Shown one piece after another: positions 28,601 to 38,100 of a stretch of DNA of 46,607 nucleotides (position 1 is its first letter; every line of letters begins with the position of its first letter). Origin of the DNA: a virus. The stretch covers positions 1 to 46,607 of IMG/VR virus record IMGVR_UViG_3300007609_000037. One strand, 5' to 3'. Both the position numbers and the translations under genes were made by a program. The notes under the pieces were generated by a model. That model did not search any database. It was given only the letters and a program-made list of their open reading frames with translations, and had not been told where the DNA came from.

Positions 28601-30572
28601 TTTAACATCCACATTCAAATCTCACGCAGCAGAAGACGGCAGCGTAATGATTCGTGGCATGGCAAGTACTGCCGATTTTGATCGTGCGGGGGATTCTATC
28701 TCTCATGAGGCATGGACAAAAGGTGGTCTTGCAAACTTTGAAAAGAATCCTATTATTCTTTTTAATCATGATTATGACAAGCCAATCGGTCGCGCTACGG
28801 GGTTGAAAGTAGGCCCTAACGGATTGGAACTTGAAGCAAAAATTAGCAAATCTGCTCCCGCAGCAGTTTGCGAACTCGTAAAAGACGGTGTTCTTGGAGC
28901 CTTTTCAGTTGGTTTCCGAGTCAAGGACGCTGATTATATCCAGGAAACCGACGGATTGATGATTAAGGACGCTGAGTTGTTTGAAGTTTCGGTTGTTTCC
29001 GTTCCTTGCAATCAGGCAGCTACTTTTTCTTTGGCGAAGTCTTTTGACTCTATGTCAGAGTACGAAGAATTCAAGAAAACTTTCACAAATCGTGTAGATC
29101 TAGCCGGTCAGACTCTGGCTAAGGACGAGGTCAATACCTCTAGCGTAGCTAGTGACACACCGGAAAAGGCGGAATTACCCGCACAACAGGAGATCAAAAT
29201 GTCTGAAGTTAATACTCCAGAAATCGACTTGGAAGCTTTTGCTAAAAAAGTAGCGGAGCAAACTGCTGCTAATATCGCAATGAAGCAAGCCGAGCAGAAA
29301 GCAGCTGAAAAAGCTGAACAAGAAAAAGCTGCTGCAGAAGCAGAAGCTAAAGTAGCTCAGGAAGAGCAAGTCAAGGCTGCAGTAGTTACTGCTGTTGAGT
29401 CTGGTGCCGAGCGTCTTGAAAAAGACCTCGAAGAAAAGCTTGCTGAGAAAGATGCTAACTACAACGAAGTTCTTAATTCTTTCAAGAAAGAACTCGAAGA
29501 GAAGAGCGAAGAGCTTGCCAAAATGCGTGACTCTAAGCGTACTTTCTCTGACCGTGGCGCAACTGGCGACCTCTCCAAGTGGGGCCAGGACTTCATGCAC
29601 GCACATCTTCTAGGTGTTATGACTGGCAAAGGTATGAACACTAACTTTGCACAGGGCGTAATGCAGAAGGCTGGCATTGATTATGCTACTAACGCTGGCG
29701 ATATCGATCAAGAAGTTTCACGTATGATCGAGAAGGAAGTTACTCTTAACCTCCGTACTGCTGGTCTGTTCCGTGAAATCCAGGTAAATGGTGCAGCAAC
29801 TGTACTACCAATTCAGCCTGATGTTGAAGCTGCAACTTTCCAAACTGGTGCGGCAGCTGCTGGTAACCTTGAGAATCGTGATGCCTCTGACAACACTTAC
29901 AAGCCTTCACAGGTTATTCTCAACGCTTATCGTCTGATCTCTCAGACTTTCATGGACAACCATGTAGACGAAGAAGTTCTTGTCAACCTGATGCCTATGC
30001 TTGTTGATTCAGTTGCTCGTGCACACGCTCGTGCGGTTGATGGTGCTATCATTAATGGTGCTGGTTCAATCACTGGTCTTACTGGCTACGCAACTGCTAA
30101 TGCAGACGCTCTCGACATCTCCGATGGTGAGGCTCTTACTGCAGCTAAGCTACTTGCAGCACGTAAAGACATGGGTAAGTATGGTATTAACCCAACTGAC
30201 GTTGCGTACATCGTTTCTCAGGCACGTTACTACGAGCTTATCGAAGATTCAGGTTTTGCCGACATTACTGATGTAGGTTCTGATATCGCTACTAAGATTA
30301 CTGGTGCAATCGGTGCAGTTTATGGCTCACCTGTTATCGTTTCTGACAGCTTCGCTGCAGAAGGTGATGGCAGTACTCCAGTACCTGCGGCATTTGCTGT
30401 TAACACACGCAACTACGCTATCCCACGTCTACGTGGTGTTGCAGTAGAGCAGGATTACGAAGTTGGTAATCAGCGTCGTGTTATCGTTGCAACTCAGTCT
30501 CTCGGTTTCGAAGAGCTTGTTGCTGATACAGCGGGCAATCGTTCAGCGGTTAAGATCGTTACTGCGGCTTAA
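28584..30572 (+). CDS. Prohead protease-scaffold-major capsid fusion
   Basis: 662 residues in one frame. Protease domain about 1-150 (HK97 S78 type): likely triad H62 (FNHDYD), S108 (GAFSVGF), E134 (LFEVSVV). A coiled-coil, Ala/Lys/Glu-rich scaffold-like part covers about 206-330, followed by an HK97-fold capsid (about 340-662), including FAQGVMQKAG, VTLNLRTAGLFR and the late GNRSAVKIVTAA. HK97-type phages usually keep protease and capsid as separate genes. An internal start at 29199 may give the scaffold-capsid alone. Confidence 0.9.
   Translation: MEKIFNLTSTFKSHAAEDGSVMIRGMASTADFDRAGDSISHEAWTKGGLANFEKNPIILFNHDYDKPIGRATGLKVGPNGLELEAKISKSAPAAVCELVKDGVLGAFSVGFRVKDADYIQETDGLMIKDAELFEVSVVSVPCNQAATFSLAKSFDSMSEYEEFKKTFTNRVDLAGQTLAKDEVNTSSVASDTPEKAELPAQQEIKMSEVNTPEIDLEAFAKKVAEQTAANIAMKQAEQKAAEKAEQEKAAAEAEAKVAQEEQVKAAVVTAVESGAERLEKDLEEKLAEKDANYNEVLNSFKKELEEKSEELAKMRDSKRTFSDRGATGDLSKWGQDFMHAHLLGVMTGKGMNTNFAQGVMQKAGIDYATNAGDIDQEVSRMIEKEVTLNLRTAGLFREIQVNGAATVLPIQPDVEAATFQTGAAAAGNLENRDASDNTYKPSQVILNAYRLISQTFMDNHVDEEVLVNLMPMLVDSVARAHARAVDGAIINGAGSITGLTGYATANADALDISDGEALTAAKLLAARKDMGKYGINPTDVAYIVSQARYYELIEDSGFADITDVGSDIATKITGAIGAVYGSPVIVSDSFAAEGDGSTPVPAAFAVNTRNYAIPRLRGVAVEQDYEVGNQRRVIVATQSLGFEELVADTAGNRSAVKIVTAA
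29199..30572 (+). CDS. Internal-start scaffold-capsid product
   Basis: ATG 29199 is in frame with the fusion (residue 206) and has AGGAG six bases upstream, with a natural N-terminus MSEVNTPEIDLEAFAKKV. It would make a 457-residue scaffold-plus-capsid polypeptide in excess of the protease fusion. This is inferred from the ribosome site and the domain boundary. Confidence 0.6.
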   Translation: MSEVNTPEIDLEAFAKKVAEQTAANIAMKQAEQKAAEKAEQEKAAAEAEAKVAQEEQVKAAVVTAVESGAERLEKDLEEKLAEKDANYNEVLNSFKKELEEKSEELAKMRDSKRTFSDRGATGDLSKWGQDFMHAHLLGVMTGKGMNTNFAQGVMQKAGIDYATNAGDIDQEVSRMIEKEVTLNLRTAGLFREIQVNGAATVLPIQPDVEAATFQTGAAAAGNLENRDASDNTYKPSQVILNAYRLISQTFMDNHVDEEVLVNLMPMLVDSVARAHARAVDGAIINGAGSITGLTGYATANADALDISDGEALTAAKLLAARKDMGKYGINPTDVAYIVSQARYYELIEDSGFADITDVGSDIATKITGAIGAVYGSPVIVSDSFAAEGDGSTPVPAAFAVNTRNYAIPRLRGVAVEQDYEVGNQRRVIVATQSLGFEELVADTAGNRSAVKIVTAA

Positions 30573-30585
30573 TCTTTGTACAATA

Positions 30586-30618
30586 ACTCGGGGGAGTTCG
30601 CTCCCCCAAGTTTTTATT
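30586..30618 (+). terminator. Terminator after the capsid gene
   Basis: Stem ACTCGGGGGAG with CTCCCCCAAGT (one mismatch), UUCG tetraloop, then TTTTT. Confidence 0.85.
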
Positions 30619-30627
30619 TATTGACTT

Positions 30628-31218
30628 ATGGCAAATTTAATCACTTTAGAAGAGTATAAAGAAGCTGAAGGTATTCAATCTCCGAAAGAAGATTTGCGTA
30701 TCGAAGCTTTGATTCCGTCTGTAAGTCAATTAATAAAAACTTATTGTGGAAATAGTATTGTAGATTACTACTCTACTAATAAAACAGAAGTTATTAATAT
30801 TAATTGGGACACTCATTTAGTTCAGCTTACTGAAAGCCCTGTAAATACCATTGTATCCGTAGAAGAGCGTGACTCTTATCAAGATAGCTATGTTGAACTT
30901 ACAGAAGCTTCTCATGAGTTTTACTTCGATAGTAGCACTGATAGTATTATGCGTACTACTGGCGGAAGAAATTATCGAAACTGGTCAAAGGGGCCAGGAG
31001 CTGTTCGTGTAATTTATACTGCTGGATACTCAACTGTTCCTGCAGATTTACAACTTGCTGTTATTGATTTGATTACTTACTATATTAAAGATGAGCACAA
31101 AGAACGAAAAACTTTAGCAGGTGCTACAGTACAAAATCAGGCAAGCACAAGCCAACGAAATAATGTTGCATTTCCTGACCATATTAAGCGCGTGCTAGAC
31201 CTGTATAAAAACTTCTAA
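30628..31218 (+). CDS. Head-tail connector (HK97 gp6-like)
   Basis: 196 residues: MANLITLEEYKEAEGIQSPK, then RIEALIPSVSQLIKTYCGNS and ADLQLAVIDLITYYIKDEHK, the gp6-like adaptor pattern. Forms a ring below the portal. No clear ribosome site precedes ATG. Confidence 0.83.
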   Translation: MANLITLEEYKEAEGIQSPKEDLRIEALIPSVSQLIKTYCGNSIVDYYSTNKTEVININWDTHLVQLTESPVNTIVSVEERDSYQDSYVELTEASHEFYFDSSTDSIMRTTGGRNYRNWSKGPGAVRVIYTAGYSTVPADLQLAVIDLITYYIKDEHKERKTLAGATVQNQASTSQRNNVAFPDHIKRVLDLYKNF

Positions 31219-32549
31219 TGAGTGCGTCAAATGTAAGAAAGAAATTTACTACTCCTTTACTTAGAAAATTAGAAAAAGAAATGCGCAGAGGAGTAGAAAG
31301 ACAAGGCGGACAGGTACTAATTCTAAAAGATATAGAAGCGTTTATTACCGTAATAGAAGCATCTTATCCAGATATAAAAATAAGTAAATCCGAGGCAAAA
31401 AAAGCAGTAGATGCAGGAAAGAAAAAAGCTTTAGAGCTCTCCAATAGATTTAAGAAGAGAAAGCCTCGAAGGTATAATGCTGTAGTAGCAAAAATAGAAA
31501 AGATACTCCCTATGAACGAGTACTCTTGGAATAATAATATTTTTGTAGTATCTACATTTAAAAGATCCATAGGAGCAGTCAAAACTGCTATTTTAAAGGA
31601 ACTACAAACTGCAAAAGTTATTACTACGGGTCAATCAGATCAAGTAAAGAAAGATATTCATAAAGGACACGGAGTAAAAGGTACAGCAGTATCTCAAGTA
31701 CAAATTGCTAATACTTTAATGGCTGCTCAACAGCTTGATATTAATGGAAAGTCCGGAGTAGATTTTTTAAGGAGTAACTTAGATAATTTCTTTAAAGTTT
31801 CAGAAACTCCTACAAATATACAAGAAGAGATTACTGCTCTAACTACAAAGTACAGATCAATTGTTACAAAAGAAGGAAAGCTACGAGCTGATTACGCCTC
31901 TATAGTTGATTTTCAAAGCGGTACAGAGAATATAAAAGACTCTGTTTTAGAAAAGAAAATTAAAGCTACTTTTAGAGAATTTGTATCTGAGTATTTAACA
32001 GATGAAATAGTTAAAATGAAAGGCTCAGGCTCTTTAGAGGAAAAAATAGAGAAGGTAGTAGTCGATAAGTTGACAAAAGGAATAAAGAAAGCAAAAGTTA
32101 CTACAAAAACTAAACGTATAAAAACCTCCTCTAAAGGAAAAGTGCAGGTTACAGGTACAAAAGCAAAGAGTACAGCACGAGTTAGAGATGCAGGGGCATT
32201 AAAGAGAGCACCTAAAAGGAAAACAAAAGATACTGCGTTTTCCCAAACAAAACTTTATGCAGCTTTATCTACTAGAATTAATAGTGTAGTTGCAAAGAAT
32301 ATGGGAGACCCAGCACTTAATTTTCAGTCGGGAAGATTTGCAGGAAGCGTAAAAATTACAGATGTAGGCGCTACTCCTCAAGGATTTCCTTCCGTGGGAT
32401 ATACTTACCAACTATATCCATATCAAACATTTGAGCCAGGGTTTCAGCAAGGAAGCCCCGAAAGAGATCCTAGAAAGTTAATCGATAGATCTATACGAGA
32501 AATAGCAGCACAAATGCTTACTGGAAGACTTTACACTAGGAGACAATAA
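31218..32549 (+). CDS. Head-tail joining protein candidate
   Basis: 443 residues. Lys-rich N-terminal and middle region, then a C-terminal part (about 340-443) with FAGSVKITDVGATPQGFPSV, YQLYPYQTFEPGFQQGSPER and DPRKLIDRSIREIA. Position between connector and tail terminator suggests a neck or head-completion protein (HK97 gp10-like), but the long N-terminal part is unexplained. Confidence 0.6.
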   Translation: MSASNVRKKFTTPLLRKLEKEMRRGVERQGGQVLILKDIEAFITVIEASYPDIKISKSEAKKAVDAGKKKALELSNRFKKRKPRRYNAVVAKIEKILPMNEYSWNNNIFVVSTFKRSIGAVKTAILKELQTAKVITTGQSDQVKKDIHKGHGVKGTAVSQVQIANTLMAAQQLDINGKSGVDFLRSNLDNFFKVSETPTNIQEEITALTTKYRSIVTKEGKLRADYASIVDFQSGTENIKDSVLEKKIKATFREFVSEYLTDEIVKMKGSGSLEEKIEKVVVDKLTKGIKKAKVTTKTKRIKTSSKGKVQVTGTKAKSTARVRDAGALKRAPKRKTKDTAFSQTKLYAALSTRINSVVAKNMGDPALNFQSGRFAGSVKITDVGATPQGFPSVGYTYQLYPYQTFEPGFQQGSPERDPRKLIDRSIREIAAQMLTGRLYTRRQ

Positions 32550-33001
32550 TGGCTACAAGACCCTATACAACTAGACGGCAGGCGATTGTAAATGCTATAG
32601 TAGGTAAGCTAAAAGAAATAAATGGCACTGGAACATATCTAACAAATTTATTTGAAAATGCACACCCAAGACTTAAGTTTTGGGACGAGATAGAAGAGTT
32701 TCCAGCAGTACATTTAAACGCGGGATCAGAAACACGAGAGTATCAGGGGGGAGGCTACAAAGATCGCTTTATGAGCATAACAATTAGATGTTATGTAAAT
32801 TCAGAGGATGCAGTAGACGATCTTGATAAGTTAATGGAAGATGTAGAAGTAGTTTTAGAAGATAATTCTAGATTACCTTATACAGACAGAAACGGCGCAA
32901 CACAATATGCGCACCAAATCACAATCATCAGTATTGACACGGATGAGGGTGTACTTGAACCTTTCGGCGTCGGAGAGATGATAATCGAGGTTCGATACTA
33001 G
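32549..33001 (+). CDS. Tail terminator-like protein
   Basis: 150 residues: RQAIVNAIVGKLKEINGTG, FPAVHLNAGSETREYQGGG, RFMSITIRCYVNSEDAVDDL and EPFGVGEMIIEVRY, the short alpha/beta plan of tail terminators (gpU-like). Caps the tail tube. Confidence 0.72.
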   Translation: MATRPYTTRRQAIVNAIVGKLKEINGTGTYLTNLFENAHPRLKFWDEIEEFPAVHLNAGSETREYQGGGYKDRFMSITIRCYVNSEDAVDDLDKLMEDVEVVLEDNSRLPYTDRNGATQYAHQITIISIDTDEGVLEPFGVGEMIIEVRY

Positions 33002-33061
33002 AAAATACTGGCACGAACAAACGTTCAAGTCCAAGTCTTTTCAAGATTATAGGAGACAATA

Positions 33062-34183
33062 ATGGCACAACAATTATATTTTAGCCGAGATACGAAAGTA
33101 TATGTTGAGATAGGCGCTGCAGTATGGGAAATCCCTGTGCTCGATGGTTTTAGTTTTTCTCAGGCTACAAATGTATCTGAAATAGCTCTTTCAGAGATGG
33201 AAGACTCAGCCGGCAACAGTAAGCGTGGTCGTCGCGCATTTAATGACTCTTTGGCTCCTGCTGAATGGTCATTTTCTACGTATGTACGTCCTTTCATATC
33301 TGCAGGAACTGGTACGGGTGCGGCAGATACAGCGGCAAACCATCACGCAGTAGAAGAAGTATTGTGGGCACTAATGGCAGGTGATGCTGCTTATGCGTCA
33401 AATACTTTCACAGGCTTTACTGCAGATACTACAGACTTGAATATTGATTTTGATAGCTCAAATAAGTCTACACTAGGTACTGCAAGTATTTACTTTGTTG
33501 TAGGCGATGCAAACAAGAAAATCTATAAGCTATCAAGCGCAGTTGTAAACGAAGCAACAATCAATTTTGAAATCGATGGTATTGCAATGATTGATTGGTC
33601 GGGCTTTGCATCAGAAGTTACTGATGATACTGCAAGTGGTGAGCCTACTGCTACTGTTACTGAGGCTATTACCGATACAGATAATTTTATTCGTAATCGC
33701 CTAACGCAGCTCACAATTGTACCTACTAGCCAAGATCCAGACGGGGATTCTACTGATGAGCTAGAAGCATCGTATGATTTGACTTTAACGGGTGGTAATA
33801 TTACGATTAGTAATAATATTACTTACATTACTCCAGAAGAGCTTGGTATAGTAAATGTTCCTGTAGGCCATGTAACTGGAGGCAGAGCCGTTTCTGGTAG
33901 CTTTACTTGTTACTTGTTAAAAGATACTTCAGCAACTAATAAGTCTACAGACTTCTTCGAAGATGTTAGGTCAATAACAAATGTTGTTACAAATTCTTTT
34001 GCTCTTACGTTTAAGGTAGGTGGAACTACTGCACCTTTCTTTAATCTTGCTATGACAACAGCTCACCTTGATATTCCTACTCACTCTATTGAGGACGTTA
34101 TCTCACTTGAGACAAACTTCAATGCGCTACCAAGCACTATTGATGAGACAGACGAAGTTGTTCTAACTTATAAAGGAGCATAG
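33062..34183 (+). CDS. Major tail tube protein
   Basis: 373 residues: beta-rich, TKVYVEIGAAVWEIPVLDGF, LSEMEDSAGNSKRGRRAFND, WSFSTYVRPFI, then C-terminal VVLTYKGA. Position after the tail terminator and before the chaperones fits the tube subunit. Larger than most (extra domain about 90-290). Confidence 0.8.
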   Translation: MAQQLYFSRDTKVYVEIGAAVWEIPVLDGFSFSQATNVSEIALSEMEDSAGNSKRGRRAFNDSLAPAEWSFSTYVRPFISAGTGTGAADTAANHHAVEEVLWALMAGDAAYASNTFTGFTADTTDLNIDFDSSNKSTLGTASIYFVVGDANKKIYKLSSAVVNEATINFEIDGIAMIDWSGFASEVTDDTASGEPTATVTEAITDTDNFIRNRLTQLTIVPTSQDPDGDSTDELEASYDLTLTGGNITISNNITYITPEELGIVNVPVGHVTGGRAVSGSFTCYLLKDTSATNKSTDFFEDVRSITNVVTNSFALTFKVGGTTAPFFNLAMTTAHLDIPTHSIEDVISLETNFNALPSTIDETDEVVLTYKGA

Positions 34184-34194
34184 AAAAATAATCC

Positions 34195-34223
34195 TTGACT
34201 TTTATGTTGAGATCTTCTATACT
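34195..34223 (+). promoter_or_regulatory. Sigma70 promoter before the chaperone genes
   Basis: TTGACT (34195-34200), 17 bp, TATACT (34218-34223). A terminator begins at the expected start (34236). Confidence 0.82.
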
Positions 34224-34235
34224 AATAACAATAAA

Positions 34236-34267
34236 AGTGGGGGTGTAAAAACCCCCGCTCTTTTTCA
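34236..34267 (+). terminator. Terminator after the tail tube gene
   Basis: Stem AGTGGGGGT with AACCCCCGCT, GTAAA loop, then TCTTTTT. It is just downstream of the 34195 promoter. Confidence 0.82.
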
Positions 34268-34290
34268 TAAAAATAACAAAAGGATATACG

Positions 34291-34731
34291 ATGACAGATT
34301 CAGCAACCCCTAAAGCAGCACCAGTATCTTTGGCAACTTTATTAACGCCAAGTAAGACAGTAAATATTGATTTTCCAGGGTACAAAGATTTTAGTTTAGA
34401 TATTTGTTATTTAGGTAGAGATGAATTGCTTAAACTTCGTAAGAAGTGTGTTAGTACAAAATTCAATAAGCGTACTCATCAGCCAGAAGAGGCTTTAGAT
34501 GAAGAAAAGTTTCTTGAAGAATATGTTAATGCAGTAATTAAAGGTTGGTCAGGATTGAAATTTTCATACTTAGAAGAGTTTCTTTTGGTGGATGTTTCAA
34601 AGTTTGACCCTGATGATGAACTGCCGTTTACACAGGAAAACGCGGAGTTATTAATGCGTAACTCTAATAGCTTTGATTCTTGGATTACTGATACTGTTTC
34701 AAATCTTGAAAATTTTACTGGGGGCAAGTAG
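34291..34731 (+). CDS. Tail assembly chaperone (gpG-like)
   Basis: 146 residues. LATLLTPSKTVNIDFPGYKD, LDICYLGRDELLKLRKKCVS and NAVIKGWSGLKFSYLEEFLL fit siphovirus gpG-like chaperones. It coats the tape measure during tail assembly. The -1 slippery site AAATTTT at 34710 gives the longer GT form. Confidence 0.82.
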   Translation: MTDSATPKAAPVSLATLLTPSKTVNIDFPGYKDFSLDICYLGRDELLKLRKKCVSTKFNKRTHQPEEALDEEKFLEEYVNAVIKGWSGLKFSYLEEFLLVDVSKFDPDDELPFTQENAELLMRNSNSFDSWITDTVSNLENFTGGK

Positions 34732-35144
34732 CCCGAATCCAAGATTTACTTGCTCGTTATGTAAAGGATCAGTCTAGCCCTGTTTCTTTGGAGCAATACT
34801 ATCAGGTCTGTGAGCAGTTAGGCACAGAGCCAGACCCCCAAAAGATGCCACTTACCGAGTCGGATTTTCCGAGTGAGGTACAAGTGGCATTTTTTATGTT
34901 TAATTTACTCTCAGATGTATGGGAGGGAATGTCAGGAACTTATTGCGGCAAGGATTGGTCTCAATGTTCTCAGTTATTTGATATTTATGGCGTAGACGAT
35001 CCCAAAACAACAATGTATTTTATGAAGCTTTATGAACGAACACTAATGAATCACAGAGCCGAAGAAGCGGATAGAAAACGAAAAGCAGAAGAGCGTAAAG
35101 CTAAAAGCGGTGGCAAAAATTACACCCATAATGTACAAGGCTAA
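34291..35144 (+). CDS. GT fusion chaperone made by -1 frameshift
   Basis: At AAATTTT (34710-34716; codons A AAT TTT), a -1 slip leads into the frame YWGQVARIQDLLARYVKDQ, which runs to 35144. The second frame has no good start of its own. Expected product 284 residues. This is the lambda gpG-gpGT arrangement. Confidence 0.8.
34710..34716 (+). promoter_or_regulatory. -1 ribosomal slippery heptamer
   Basis: A AAT TTT, canonical XXXYYYZ, in frame with the chaperone codons and 13 bases before its stop. Confidence 0.75.
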
Positions 35145-38100
35145 TGGCTAAAAATACGATACAAATAGATATTGAAGTAAATGGCAAAATGCAAAAAGCC
35201 ACCGTTCAAGCAGAAAAGCTGAATAAGGCTTTAGATAAGACAGCTAAGGGTGCTCAAACTACCGATAGAACCTTAAAAGGTACTGCTCAAGCCTCTTCAA
35301 ATACTACTAAAAACTTTTCTAAAATGGCTCAAGGCATAAATGGAGGACTTGTTCCTGCGTATGCTACTCTTGCGGCTAATCTCTTTGCAGTGTCCGCAGC
35401 CTTTTTATTCTTAAAAGATGCAGGAAACTTAGTAACTCTTCAAAAAGGTCAAGAAGCATATGCCGGTGCAACTGGCGTAGCCCTTCGATCTTTATCAAAT
35501 GATATTATTGCAGCTACTGAAGCTCAGATTAACTTCACAGATGCTTCCCAGGCAGCTGCAATTGGTACAGCTTCAGGACTTTCTGGAGAACAGCTAACAA
35601 AACTTGGAACAGCAGCAAAAGATGCTTCTCTTATTCTTGGAAGAGATGTAACGGATTCTTTTAATCGTTTAGTGCGCGGTGTCACAAAAGCAGAGCCAGA
35701 ACTTTTGGACGAATTAGGTATTATACTTCGACTAGAAGATGCAACTCAAAAATATGCTGAATCTTTAGGTAGAAACAGAGAAAGCTTAACAGCTTTTGAA
35801 AGATCTCAAGCAGTAGCAAATGATGTATTAGAACAGGCGGAGCAGAAATACTCTAGAATTATAGCCGTTGTAGACCCTGGGGTAAATACTTTTAATAAGC
35901 TAGGAAAGTCTTTTGATGATATTATTAATAAAATTAAAGAGTTTGCTGCAGTAACTCTCGGCCCTTTTGCGGAGGCTGTAACTCAATTCCCTGCGTTAGG
36001 TGTAGCACTACTAGGTGTATTCGGAAAGGGAGTACTAACCGCAGCTCTACCAGGATTGCGAGATATTGGAGAGAATGCAAAATTAAGCGCAGAAAAGTCT
36101 AAGGAATCTTTTGATGAAGCAAAAGCCTCTTTAAAAGCCTATACTACTGAAACTCGAGTTGCTAACAAAGCTGCAGCCGCCTCAAGAGCACAAGCATTGG
36201 GAGACGCAGGGTTTAAAACAAAAAGTCCTACTAGTGGTTTTGAAATGATTAAGCAAGGAAGAGGAGGTGACTTAACTTCTCAACAGCTAGTAGGAATGCA
36301 AAGAGCTGTTGCGAATAGTAAAACTTTAAGTAAGGAAATGAAAAGAGAGTGGCAGTCTGCTTTAGGTGAAATGTTACTCGCAACGAAGAAAAGCACTAAA
36401 GGTATAGAACAAGAATTTAAAAAGACCACAGGTAAAATTTCATTATTTTTTAAACAGACAGAAGTTAAGGTTAAAGGAGCTTTTGCGTCTATGAAGCTAG
36501 CCGCAGCTAGTTTTGCGGGCTTTGCTGCTACCGCGCTTTCTGTTATTTCCTGGGTGTCGCTTATTGCCACTTTAGGTGTTACAGTCTATCAGTTTTTTAA
36601 GGCAAAGAAAGCATCTGACGAAACTGCCCAAGCATTAGATTATGCGGCTGAAAAAGTTTCTGCTCTAAATGATGAGTTTAAAGATTTTAACAAAATTCAA
36701 AATATAATAACAGAGGACGGTGCAGGCTCTTTAAAATACTTCACGGCATTAGGAGAAAGAATAGGGTCCGTAGGATTGAGTGCCTTAGAACCTTTGTTTA
36801 AAGAAGCAATTAGTGAAGAGTCTTTAAATAATTTTTCAAATAAAGTGAAAGAAGAAGCAGAAAAAGTATCTTCCCAGTTAGGAGCATTAACTAGCGATGC
36901 AGCAGCTGCAGCTGCAGGCATTAATGATCTAGCACAAAACTCAGAGAGTTGGATAGTAAAATTGGGCGCTCTTATGGCTATAGGGCAGGGTGGTACCAAT
37001 GGAATTACTCAAACAACACAAGAGCTAAAAGAGTTACAAACAGAGCTAGAGGCCACTACTTATACTTTTGCAGATTTTTTAAATACAAGTGACGACCAAA
37101 GGTTAAAAGACTTAGGTAAGTATTTTACAGATCAAGTAGCCGCTCTTACTACAGTTAATGAAAATTTTGGAGGCCAAGGCTCTTCAGCAATTTTAAGTTA
37201 TTTAGATACTTTAAACCAGCTTACAAATGCTAGTGATTTATCCGCAGAATCTTTCCAAGAGCTATTCAATAAATTAAAAACACAACAATTAGAAGTAAAT
37301 AGAGTAACTCAATTATTTAAAGATTATGAGCGTGGGTTACAAGACGTTAATACTCAGTCTAAGCAACTTCGTACGGGATTTTTAAATGTAACAAAAGAAG
37401 AAGCTGCTGCAGACGCTTTACGAACTCAAATAAGATTAACTCAAGAACTTAACGAAGAAATGCGAGGGGACAAAGAAGGGCGTTTAGCCGGTCTAAGTCC
37501 CGAGCAAATAAAAGCTCTTGAACAAAATAAAAGAGACTTAGAATTTGCAGAGTCTCTTGATAACCTTGAAAAAGATAAACTAGCCAGAGCAAAGGAACTG
37601 GCTTTACGCACAGAAAAAGATTTACGAGGCCGTACAAAGCGTCAACAAAATTTAATAAATCTTGAGCTAAAGTCGGTTGGTTTATCAAATGAGGAAGCGT
37701 ATATACAAGATCAAATTACTATACTTGAGAATGAAAGAATTGCAAATGGCGGAACATTAAATAATCAAGAGCAAACTCGCTTAGATAACTTAGAGCAAGA
37801 GCTAAAGCTAAATAAAGAAAAAGAAAAATCATTAGAGAGGCAAAGAGACTTATCTTTTCAAGTAATAGACGCAGCGAATCAAGCATTAGAAAGTAACTTG
37901 CAGTCTAATATTGCTGCAATTATTAAAGGAAGTGAGAAAAGTTTTAAAGACGCAATCCTTAATATCGGAAAAGGGGTTCTAGAAGGCATAGCAGATACCC
38001 TTGCTGGGCAGCTTACTGATATTATTATGGGAACAGACCCTCTTATGAAAGCGCAGCAGGGAGCAATAAAAGTTGCAGGCGCTCTAAGTGAGGGGGCCGC

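Noticed and set aside
29175-29606. Antisense frame of 143 codons in the capsid gene
   Set aside because: It mirrors the codon bias of the scaffold coiled coil (Leu/Phe/Ser-rich antisense) and has no ribosome site.
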